From assembly GCA_947600345.1 (NCBI GenBank), contig CANQGC010000083.1, forward strand, positions 1-10,385: DNA of 10,385 nucleotides, read 5' to 3'. The stretch's first letter is position 1, and the number at the start of each line of letters is the position of its first letter. Of the stretch, positions 1 to 6,333 are shown one piece after another. The notes beneath the pieces were generated by a model that saw only the letters and a list, made by a program, of their open reading frames with translations, searched no databases and was not told where the DNA came from. A program made the translations under genes and the position numbers. Source of the DNA: an uncultured Clostridia bacterium. Lineage in GTDB: Bacteria; Bacillota; Clostridia; Christensenellales; Aristaeellaceae.

Positions 1-362
1 CCCAGGCGCGCGCCTACGCCAATCAGATCACGGCGGCGTTCCGAAGCGCATGGCAAATTCATAGCCCGTCAAAGGTCGCCGAGAGCCTGACCACGATGTT
101 CGGCAAGGGCCTGGAGCGCGGTGAGAAAAACTGGCCCACCGTGAGCGAGGACCTGCTGGAGCGGGATATGGCGACGCTGTACGGCAACGCCCGCAAGCCC
201 GCGAACACCGTGAACAATTCGACCGTGATGAGCAGCGATGACAACAGCATCAACGTCAACGTGGCGAACCTGAACGCGAACGATCAAAGCGACGTGCGCG
301 GCCTGGCCTACGAGATCGCCGGCCTGACCCGCCGCCGCCAGCGCGGATATGGCAAGCGCTAG
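1..362 (+). CDS. Tail tape measure protein, C-terminal end (partial)
   Basis: The reading frame is open from base 3 to the TAG at 360-362, giving about 119 residues of a protein whose start lies before the window. The visible segment includes a W-x-I-H-S-P-S-K stretch (bases about 51-80) followed by a G-K-G-L-E-R-G segment. This 'HSPSK ... G.G...G' pattern is common near the C-terminus of phage tape measure proteins. An Asn/Ser/Asp-rich tract and a basic tail (RRRQRGYGKR) follow. Tape measure proteins set tail length and are ejected through the tail tube during infection. The position directly before a distal tail protein supports the call, since tape measure, Dit, Tal is the usual siphophage order. 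The bulk of the protein, including any transmembrane or lytic domain, cannot be seen. Confidence 0.75.
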   Translation, partial: QARAYANQITAAFRSAWQIHSPSKVAESLTTMFGKGLERGEKNWPTVSEDLLERDMATLYGNARKPANTVNNSTVMSSDDNSINVNVANLNANDQSDVRGLAYEIAGLTRRRQRGYGKR

Positions 363-375
363 AGGAGGCGAAACC

Positions 376-699
376 ATGCGAATCTATTTGAGCGGCAAGA
401 TGACGGGACTGCCGGACCTGGGCAGAAACCACTTCAACAATACGCACTGCATACTGGAAAACCGCGGGCACGTGGTATTGAACCCCGGTATGCTGCCCAT
501 CGGCCTGCCGAAGAATCAGTATATGCCGATGTGCCTGGCGATGCTGGAGGCGGCGGACGCGATCTTTATGCTGCACGGCTGGGAAAACAGCCCCGGCGCG
601 AATCTGGAGCATGACTATGCGGCGTACCAGAATAAGCGCATTTTCTACGAGGACAAGCCGGAGGACCGCGCCTACCTTTACGACAAGGGGGCGGTGTAA
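376..699 (+). CDS. DUF4406-like small protein in the tail operon
   Basis: A 107-residue protein. ATG 376 is chosen over the in-frame ATG at 349 because GAGGAGG (363-369) sits just before it and 349 would overlap the tape measure gene. The N-terminus reads YLSGKMTGLPD, followed by a 'GHVVLNPG' strand, 'LEAADAIFMLHGWENSPGAN' and 'LEHDYA'. This is the pattern of DUF4406 proteins, which have a nucleoside 2-deoxyribosyltransferase-like Rossmann fold. The Glu of the S-x-GA-x-LE segment corresponds to the usual catalytic or ligand-binding position in that superfamily. The biochemical role is not established. Similar proteins are frequent in phage genomes but more usual in replication/nucleotide regions than between tape measure and Dit, so the position is odd. 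The gene begins 13 bases after the tape measure stop and its TAA directly abuts the next start codon, so co-translation is likely. I am confident of the family, not of the function. Confidence 0.72.
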   Translation: MRIYLSGKMTGLPDLGRNHFNNTHCILENRGHVVLNPGMLPIGLPKNQYMPMCLAMLEAADAIFMLHGWENSPGANLEHDYAAYQNKRIFYEDKPEDRAYLYDKGAV

Positions 700-1440
700 G
701 TGCTGGACTATTTCGCAAAAGACGGGAAGAAGTGCACGGACTTCGGCGTCTACGTGGAGAAGCTGCCGGACATCACCGTGGCGGAGGAGCGCGCCGAATA
801 CGAGGAGGTCATCGGCCGCAGCGGCAGCCTGACCATGCTGCAGGGCGACTGTGTTTACGAGGACCTGACCCTGGCGGCGGACTGCTGGGTGCGCGATCTG
901 ACGAAATGGGACGCCTTTGTGGCGTGGCTGCGGGGCGAGGGGCAGCTGACGTTTCCGAACCGCCCCGGCGGCTACTACATCGGGCGGCCCACCAATCAGA
1001 TCGAGGCCGAGCGCGTGATCGCAGCGCGGGAACACCGGCGCTTTACGATCACCTGGCGCTGCCGGCCCTACTGGTATCTGGACAATTCCCCGGAGGCCAG
1101 CTACACCGCGAGCCTGAGCCTGCTGAACAACCCCGGCAGCGCTCCGTCCCTGCCCCGCATCAAGATCGAGGGCAGCGGCAGCTTTTCCATGACCATCGGG
1201 GAGCGGACCATGTTCTTTCGGGACGTGGAGAAAGGCATCATCGTGGACAGCGAGCTGCAGGACGCGCTGACGCTGGACGGCGCGCAGCTGGCGAACGACA
1301 AGGTGGACGGCGATTTCCTGGAGATACCGCCGGGACTGAGCTACATCCAGTGGCTGGAGGGCGGCGAGGATGACAGCGGCGCCGCGGTTTCCGGCGTGGT
1401 TTCCCGCGTGACGGTGACGCCGCGCTGGAGGAGCTTATAG
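700..1440 (+). CDS. Distal tail protein (Dit) / phage tail family protein
   Basis: A 246-residue protein with a GTG start at 700, directly after the TAA of the upstream gene (697-699). An AAGGGGG stretch at about 684-690 is a plausible ribosome site, and coupling with the upstream gene is likely. The N-terminal half (DYFAKDGKKCTDFGVYVEKLPDI, then the 'GRSGSLTMLQG' turn and a 'W...LRGEGQLTFPNRPGGYYIG' segment) is characteristic of Dit-type tail proteins (SPP1 gp19.1-like). The C-terminal half, from about residue 130, is a beta-rich domain (NNPGSAPSLPRIKIEGSG ... SFSMTIGERTM), typical of the galectin-like second Dit domain. Dit forms the hexameric ring joining the tail tube to the tip. Location after the tape measure and before Tal is the conserved position. 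The length is in the usual range. Confidence 0.85.
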   Translation: MLDYFAKDGKKCTDFGVYVEKLPDITVAEERAEYEEVIGRSGSLTMLQGDCVYEDLTLAADCWVRDLTKWDAFVAWLRGEGQLTFPNRPGGYYIGRPTNQIEAERVIAAREHRRFTITWRCRPYWYLDNSPEASYTASLSLLNNPGSAPSLPRIKIEGSGSFSMTIGERTMFFRDVEKGIIVDSELQDALTLDGAQLANDKVDGDFLEIPPGLSYIQWLEGGEDDSGAAVSGVVSRVTVTPRWRSL

Positions 1441-1466
1441 CACTGAAAATCTGCGGATTTTCAGTG
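1441..1466 (+). repeat. Perfect 11-bp inverted repeat directly after the Dit stop
   Basis: Arms 1441-1451 and 1456-1466 are perfectly complementary around a TGCG loop, starting on the first base after the Dit stop codon. There is no T-run after it, so it is not a classical intrinsic terminator. It could protect the 3' end of the upstream message or reduce readthrough. Confidence 0.6.
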
Positions 1467-1483
1467 CGTGGGAGGAGGACTGC

Positions 1484-1521
1484 GGCCCCCTGAAATTCTT
1501 ACGAATTTCCGGGCGGGGGCC
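1484..1521 (+). repeat. Composite hairpin in the Dit-Tal gap
   Basis: The inner stem is 1492-1498 with 1503-1509 (7 bp, TTAC loop). The outer stem is GGCCCCC 1484-1490 with GGGGGCC 1515-1521. They are separated by a small asymmetric internal loop (one base on one side, CGGGC on the other). No protein is encoded here. It is probably structured RNA when transcribed. Confidence 0.55.
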
Positions 1522-1536
1522 TGACTGGTCGGTATT

Positions 1537-1569
1537 GTTTCCCCCTTCGGTTCCACCTTCGGGGGAAAC
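1537..1569 (+). repeat. 9-bp inverted repeat in the Dit-Tal gap
   Basis: GTTTCCCCC (1537-1545) pairs perfectly with GGGGGAAAC (1561-1569) around a 15-nt loop. It is the third of four consecutive inverted repeats in this gap. Confidence 0.55.
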
Positions 1570-1609
1570 CATTTCCGGCGTACACGCCGCCGGAAATGAT
1601 TCTATTTTT
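1570..1609 (+). terminator. Possible Rho-independent terminator between Dit and Tal genes
   Basis: An 11-bp GC-rich stem (1570-1580 with 1588-1598, 7-nt loop) is followed a few bases later by a T-rich run ending in TTTTT (1605-1609). This is the best terminator-like structure in the window. It would separate the upstream tail genes from the tail-tip genes or attenuate transcription. The T-run begins about 6 bases after the stem and is interrupted, so strength is uncertain. Confidence 0.45.
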
Positions 1610-1623
1610 GGGGAGGCGAGGCT

Positions 1624-4140
1624 ATGGCGATCTGCATTTACCCGCAGGACTGCGACGACTTTTCTACGAACGGCCTGGGCGTGCTGACGCCGATCAGCTG
1701 CAAGGTGACGGAGGAGTCCTGCGGCGAATTTGAGCTGGAGCTGGTGCAGCCCATCGACCCGGTGACGAGCCGCGCCCTGGTGCGCGACGCGCCCGGCTTC
1801 AACCTGCGCTGGGCGCAGCTGGAGGTGGGCTGCATCATCAAGGCCCCGGTGCCCACGCGCGAGTCGCCGCTGTACGAGACGGAGGGCGTGAGCGGCGGCC
1901 TCGTCACCCGAACCGTTTGGAAAGTGACCGGCGCGAAGTCCGGCCTGGGGCTTTTCAATAAGGCATCGGGCAAGCGGAAGAAATTGGCAAAGCTAAAGAA
2001 CGGCGCGCTGGTGAACGAGATCGGGCGCAGCGGCAGCCAATACAAGGTGGTCGCCCAGAATGGCGGCAAGAGCGGCTGGGTGAATAGCAAATACCTGACC
2101 AGCGCCGGCACGATCCAGGAGAACGTATGGAACGGCCAGATCATCCACCCGGCGGGCATCCAGCGGGAACAGTGCCGGGAGCAGCTTTTCCGCGCCTACT
2201 CCGTGGAGCTGGACGGCGAAAAGGGCACGGCCACCGTCAAGGCGATGCACATAAGTTACGACCTGCGCGCGACGCTGGTTAATTCCGGCTACAACGTGGA
2301 AAAGAAAACCGTGGCGCGCACGGTGCTGGAGTCGGTCTGGGACCGGCTGGCCACCCAGCACGAGTTCGAGCTGCACATCGTAGCCGACGAGCCGCTGCAG
2401 AAAAAGATCACCGGCGACTATGGCTGGAAGAATCCCATCGAATGTATGCTGGACCCGGACGAGGGCGTGCTATCCCAGACCGGCACCCTGCTGCTGCGGG
2501 ACAATTACGACCTCTATGTGGTGGAGGACAAGCCCAGGGACAGCGGCGTCACGATCCGCCGCGGGAAGAACCTAAAGGCGGTCAAGGTGACGAGCGATGG
2601 CAGCAATCTGGTGACGCGCATCATCCCCGTGGGCAAGACAAAGGACAGCAAGGACCTGTTTCTGGAGGGCGCGAATTACGTGGACTCGCCCCGGATCAAT
2701 GACTACGCGATCCCCTACGTGCAAAAAATCGACTACGACGTGAAGGTGGTGGACAAGGACGCCGACGGCGAGACCACGTTTAAGAACGCCACCGCCGCCC
2801 GAAAGAAGCTGCGGGAGCTGGCGGAGGCGGACTTTGCCGACAACGGCGTGGACCTGCCCACCTACGGCATGGAGGTGGATTTCGTGCTGCTGCAAAACAG
2901 CGCGGAGTTCGCCGAGTACGCCGGCCTGCAAGCCGTTTACCTGAACGACACCGTCACCGTGATCGACTCCACCATCGGCCTGACCGCGCGCGTGCGCGTG
3001 ACGGGCTACGAATGGGACGCGATCCGCTGCCAATACGAAAAGGTCACGCTGGGCGACGTGGAGAGCCTGGATCAAGTGGTTTACAGCTACAACATCCCCA
3101 GCGGCGGCGTGAACGGCAGCAAGATCGCGCCCGGCACGCTGAGCGGCGACGCGCTGCGGGACGCCACCATCGAGTACGCAAAGATCGCCGTGGCGACCAT
3201 CGAGCAGCTGTACGCGGAGACCATCGTGGCGCTGACTGCGCGCATCCAGGAGATCGTGGCGCAAAAGATCACCACCGACGAGCTTTACGCCGCGCTGGGC
3301 GACTTCTTTACGCTGCGCGCCAGTGAGATCACCGCGGGCACGATCACCACCGACGAGCTGGCCGCGCAGCTGGCGCGCATCCAGGTGCTGATCGCCGGCA
3401 GCGCGGAGTTCGACCAGGCCACGATCCAGCACCTGCTGGCCGAAGCGATGCACCTGACTTTCGGCGAAATGGGCGAGGTGTATATCCAGAATCTGGCCGT
3501 GGGCTACGCCCAGATGGTGGGCGCGGCCATCGGCGACCTGGTGATCAAGGCCAGCGACGGCAACTACTACCACCTGGACGTGGACGAGAGCGGCAACATA
3601 TCCGCATCGCAGGTAACGGTCACGGCGGGCGAGGCCAGCGCGGGCATGACCAACGCGGGCGAGGTGATCCTGGGCACCCAGATCACCGCCCAGGACCTGC
3701 GCACCACAAACCTGCTGGCCACGTTCGCGCTGATCAACAAGATCGACGCCGCCAGAATCGACGTGGACGAGCTTTTCGCACGCCAGGGCTTTATCGACAT
3801 ACTGACCACGAGCCGCATACTGGGCGGCCGGAGCCTGAAGGTCATCGCCCAGGAAATCACGGAGACCGCGGACACGCTGGCCAAGTGGTTTGTGTTCGAC
3901 GACGAGCGGGGCCTGATCATCAGCAAGCCCGCCTGGACCGACGCCCAGGGCATCCAGCACCCGGCCAGCATATGGCGCACCGTGACCGACGAGGTGGGCT
4001 ATCACATCTACCGCAATGATATGGCGCAGCCGGTCGGCTCGTTCCGGCGCGACCGCCTGGAGACCCAGGGCGTGCAGGTGGGCGATATGCTGATCAAGGC
4101 CACCAGCAGCGGCGGCATGGTATGGACCGACGCGGAGTAA
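1624..4140 (+). CDS. Tail-associated protein (Tal / prophage endopeptidase tail) with inserted SH3 domain
   Basis: An 838-residue protein with ATG 1624 preceded by GGGGAGGCGAGGCT. Residues 1-95 and about 165-490 resemble the siphophage tail hub (Prophage_tail/Tal family, gp27/gp44-like), which closes the tail tube. Clues are the SCGEFELELVQPID opening, 'VTRIIPVGKT' and 'YGMEVDFVLLQ..AEYAGLQAVYLNDTVTVID', followed by 'ARVRVTGYEWD'. Residues about 98-160 form a bacterial SH3-like module (VWKVTGAKSGLGLFNKAS ... LKNGALVNEIGR ... KSGWVNSKYL) inserted within the N-terminal hub domain. This is a probable cell-wall-binding segment. From about residue 490, after a 'GGVNGSKIAPGTLSGDAL' linker, the chain becomes helical and repetitive: two ITTDELxAxL units (about residues 546 and 575) and a later IDVDELFARQG. 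These suggest a trimeric stalk ending in a beta-rich tip. No clear peptidase catalytic set is visible, so enzymatic activity is not claimed. Confidence 0.82.
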   Translation: MAICIYPQDCDDFSTNGLGVLTPISCKVTEESCGEFELELVQPIDPVTSRALVRDAPGFNLRWAQLEVGCIIKAPVPTRESPLYETEGVSGGLVTRTVWKVTGAKSGLGLFNKASGKRKKLAKLKNGALVNEIGRSGSQYKVVAQNGGKSGWVNSKYLTSAGTIQENVWNGQIIHPAGIQREQCREQLFRAYSVELDGEKGTATVKAMHISYDLRATLVNSGYNVEKKTVARTVLESVWDRLATQHEFELHIVADEPLQKKITGDYGWKNPIECMLDPDEGVLSQTGTLLLRDNYDLYVVEDKPRDSGVTIRRGKNLKAVKVTSDGSNLVTRIIPVGKTKDSKDLFLEGANYVDSPRINDYAIPYVQKIDYDVKVVDKDADGETTFKNATAARKKLRELAEADFADNGVDLPTYGMEVDFVLLQNSAEFAEYAGLQAVYLNDTVTVIDSTIGLTARVRVTGYEWDAIRCQYEKVTLGDVESLDQVVYSYNIPSGGVNGSKIAPGTLSGDALRDATIEYAKIAVATIEQLYAETIVALTARIQEIVAQKITTDELYAALGDFFTLRASEITAGTITTDELAAQLARIQVLIAGSAEFDQATIQHLLAEAMHLTFGEMGEVYIQNLAVGYAQMVGAAIGDLVIKASDGNYYHLDVDESGNISASQVTVTAGEASAGMTNAGEVILGTQITAQDLRTTNLLATFALINKIDAARIDVDELFARQGFIDILTTSRILGGRSLKVIAQEITETADTLAKWFVFDDERGLIISKPAWTDAQGIQHPASIWRTVTDEVGYHIYRNDMAQPVGSFRRDRLETQGVQVGDMLIKATSSGGMVWTDAE

Positions 4141-4155
4141 GGGAGGCACGCACGA

Positions 4156-5808
4156 ATGACAATTTCTGATCGTGACATCTTATGGCCGAACGGCGTGCGC
4201 CTGGGCTGGGACTCGCTGGTCATCGGCGAAACCATCAACCTGACCATGAAGCTGAAAATGGGCAGCAATCAATCCCTGGCGGCGACGGACACCGTAGAAA
4301 TCCACATGATGTGGCTGCCCCCGGAGTACTGGGGCAGCATGGCCTACGACGACAACAAGCTGGAGCAGTGGATCACCGAATACCACCTGGACTATGAGGG
4401 ACCGACCCAGCTGCAAACCACCATCGCCAGGGGCAAGTCGAAAACCCTGACCTTTGAGGGGATCACGCTGACCCAGCAGACCCGCCAGCAGATCGAAGCG
4501 CTTTCCGGCGCTTCGATGGGCACCAACATGCACCGCTTTGATTTCATCGTGCGCGTAATGAGCGCGGCCGGCGCGCGCAGGATGATCGAACACGTTACCG
4601 GCTATTCCGTTTTCGCGCAGCACTTTGCGCCCCAGTGTTCGCCGGTTACGCCCATCGAGGACCTGCACCCGAAAAATCCCTACGGCTTTTTCGGCAGCAT
4701 GGTACAGAATCGCAGCCTGCCCCGGCTGACGTTCCGCTACAATCAGCTGGATATGTACGCCAACACCGGCGAGGCCGTGCTGACCGTGCGCGCTCCGAAC
4801 GGCGAAACCGAAGAATACAAGGCGACGCTGATGCCGGTTTACCAATACTCGGAGGCGGAGCAGACAATTCATATCGACCTGCCGGAGCCGAAGCAATCCG
4901 GCATATACAGCTATACCTTCAAGGTCACGGTGGACCCGTATTCAAACAACCCCAGGAGCACCAGCTGCACCACGGGCGTCAGCGTGCTGGCCTATTCCCC
5001 GCCGACCATCGCGCAATACCTGCCCCAGCGCTACAAGACCGTGGTAAACGACGACGGCAGCCGCAGCTACCTGCTGGCCGACGACGGCGAGACGATCTGG
5101 ATCACGATGGACGCCAGTATCAGCGCCCTGGCGGGAAAGAACGCCTGGACCATGCGCATACAGCGCGACGACACCGGCCAGGCGCTGAACGCACTGAGCG
5201 GCAGCGACGGCACGCGCATCATGCGCACCAATGACCGCAGCCTGGACACGCGCTACTATTCCGCGGCCCAGACCATCGACGTGCGCGTGATCATTGCGGA
5301 CTACTTCGAGACCGTGGAGGCCGTGGGCACCGTCTACAAGGCCGGCGGCTACATGAACGTGGAGAAGTTCGGCGTGGGCATCGGCCGCCGCACCAGCGCC
5401 ACGCCAGGGGACAAGCGCTTTGAGGTCGCGGAGGATTACAGATCATTCTTCTACGGCGGCATCAACGGCGTGAACAACTACGCGCTGGGCGAGGTGGAGA
5501 CCGGCGGCCACTGGATCGGCGGCAAACCCATCTACCGCTATGTAATTGTGTGCTCCGTGACGGGCAACGGCAACCGCCTGCTGGGGACGCTGCCCGACAA
5601 GGTGGACACGCTTTTGCGCATCGAGGGCAGCCTGCGCACCGGCTCCAGCATCTACAACCTGCCCTATACGAGCCGCGGCGGGGACACCTACAACGCGGCC
5701 CCGTACCTGGTGCCCAGCGACGCGGGCACGGAGCTGCACCTGTCAATCGGCAGCGCGATCACGGGCAACGTGGACGTTATGCTGATACTGGACTACACAA
5801 AGGCATAG
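4156..5808 (+). CDS. Minor structural / receptor-binding tail protein (DUF859-like)
   Basis: A 550-residue protein with ATG 4156 and GGAGG (4142-4146) 9 bases upstream, beginning 15 bases after the Tal stop. Residues about 1-290 are beta-rich repeats resembling fibronectin/Ig-like tail modules, ending in 'VLAYSPPTIAQY'. Around residues 400-435 comes 'MNVEKFGVGIGR...GDKRFEVAEDYRSFFYGGINGV'. This motif is typical of the transition in phage minor structural proteins of the DUF859 type. The final segment (residues about 440-550, 'YALGEVETGGHWIGGKPIYRY' through the end) is the common C-terminal tip domain found in many Bacillota phage tail proteins, thought to be in the receptor-contacting or capsule-binding part. 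It probably acts at the tail tip or baseplate. Whether it is a second receptor-binding protein beside the diversified fibre is inference. Confidence 0.72.
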   Translation: MTISDRDILWPNGVRLGWDSLVIGETINLTMKLKMGSNQSLAATDTVEIHMMWLPPEYWGSMAYDDNKLEQWITEYHLDYEGPTQLQTTIARGKSKTLTFEGITLTQQTRQQIEALSGASMGTNMHRFDFIVRVMSAAGARRMIEHVTGYSVFAQHFAPQCSPVTPIEDLHPKNPYGFFGSMVQNRSLPRLTFRYNQLDMYANTGEAVLTVRAPNGETEEYKATLMPVYQYSEAEQTIHIDLPEPKQSGIYSYTFKVTVDPYSNNPRSTSCTTGVSVLAYSPPTIAQYLPQRYKTVVNDDGSRSYLLADDGETIWITMDASISALAGKNAWTMRIQRDDTGQALNALSGSDGTRIMRTNDRSLDTRYYSAAQTIDVRVIIADYFETVEAVGTVYKAGGYMNVEKFGVGIGRRTSATPGDKRFEVAEDYRSFFYGGINGVNNYALGEVETGGHWIGGKPIYRYVIVCSVTGNGNRLLGTLPDKVDTLLRIEGSLRTGSSIYNLPYTSRGGDTYNAAPYLVPSDAGTELHLSIGSAITGNVDVMLILDYTKA

Positions 5809-5819
5809 GAGGCGAGGCT

Positions 5820-6221
5820 ATGTTTAATCTTGACACCGCCACCGGTCAGATCACGCTGCCGCAGGGCGACACCGCCGAGTTTGCGGTCAAGCTGATCTGC
5901 GGCGGCCGGCTGCCCGTGGGCACCGTGGGTGTGTTCGGCATCCGCAACGCAACCGCCGGCAGCGCCACCAACAAATACCTGCTGACCAAGGCGTTCGACG
6001 TGGTGGACAACGAGGTGCACATACGGCTGACGAATCATGACACCCGCGAGCTGCCCATCGCATCGCACAAATGGGACCTGCGCATTGTGACGGAGCCGAA
6101 CCGCGACCCGGAAACCAATGAGGTGATCGCCCCGGACGACGGCGACAACGTTTACAGCGTTTACAGCGGAACCAGGGATATGCCGCCCTTTGTCGTTACC
6201 GACATCGCGGCGAGAGTTTAG
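5820..6221 (+). CDS. Small unrecognised tail-tip protein, beta-rich
   Basis: A 133-residue protein with ATG 5820. The Shine-Dalgarno AGGAGG (5807-5812) overlaps the stop of the preceding gene (5806-5808), so the two are translationally linked. The sequence alternates short strands and turns ('ITLPQGDTAEFAVKLICGG', 'VGVFGIRNA', 'EVHIRLTNHDTRELP', 'HKWDLRIVTEP') with no membrane segment or signal peptide. The 'QGDTAEF' opening and the strand layout recall the N-terminal domain of baseplate-upper proteins (BppU-like), which link a fibre to the baseplate. I offer that only as a possibility. A position just before the large fibre fits an adaptor or connector role. No enzyme motif is seen. Confidence 0.7.
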   Translation: MFNLDTATGQITLPQGDTAEFAVKLICGGRLPVGTVGVFGIRNATAGSATNKYLLTKAFDVVDNEVHIRLTNHDTRELPIASHKWDLRIVTEPNRDPETNEVIAPDDGDNVYSVYSGTRDMPPFVVTDIAARV

Positions 6222-6227
6222 AAGGGA

Positions 6228-6277
6228 GGCCCCGAAGGGGCCGACTAGGGCGAGCAATTCCGAAGGACTTGCCGCCC
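6228..6277 (+). repeat. Hairpins in the leader before the tail-fibre gene
   Basis: GGCCCC (6228-6233) pairs with GGGGCC (6237-6242) around GAA. It is followed by an imperfect stem-loop in which GGGCG (about 6248-6252) pairs with CGCCC (about 6273-6277), with further internal pairing (GCAA/TTGC, TCC/GGA) around a GAA loop. There is no T-run. The 112-bp gap (6222-6333) has no credible gene of its own. The structures may act on messenger stability or processing ahead of the fibre gene. Confidence 0.5.
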
Positions 6278-6319
6278 GTAGCCGCGACGCGCCCGCAGTG
6301 GCGTGGCGCGGCCGACATC

Positions 6320-6328
6320 AGGAGGTGA
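6320..6328 (+). promoter_or_regulatory. Strong Shine-Dalgarno site of the tail-fibre gene
   Basis: AGGAGGTGA is a perfect 9-base match to the anti-Shine-Dalgarno sequence, and its core ends 8 bases before ATG 6334. It decides the start. The frame is open upstream to about 6190, but that extension overlaps the preceding gene and the hairpin leader and has no such site. Confidence 0.85.
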
Positions 6329-6333
6329 ATTGG

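Noticed and set aside
256..1035. 259-residue minus-strand open frame
   Set aside because: It is opposite two well-supported + strand genes and has a composition typical of an antisense shadow.
2572..4149. 525-residue minus-strand open frame opposite the Tal gene
   Set aside because: It is His/Val/Ala/Leu-rich antisense sequence without motifs, as expected opposite a GC-rich gene with strong third-position bias.
6190..6333. N-terminal extension of the fibre gene to 6190
   Set aside because: The extension overlaps the end of the preceding gene and the hairpin leader, and the perfect AGGAGGTGA site points to ATG 6334.
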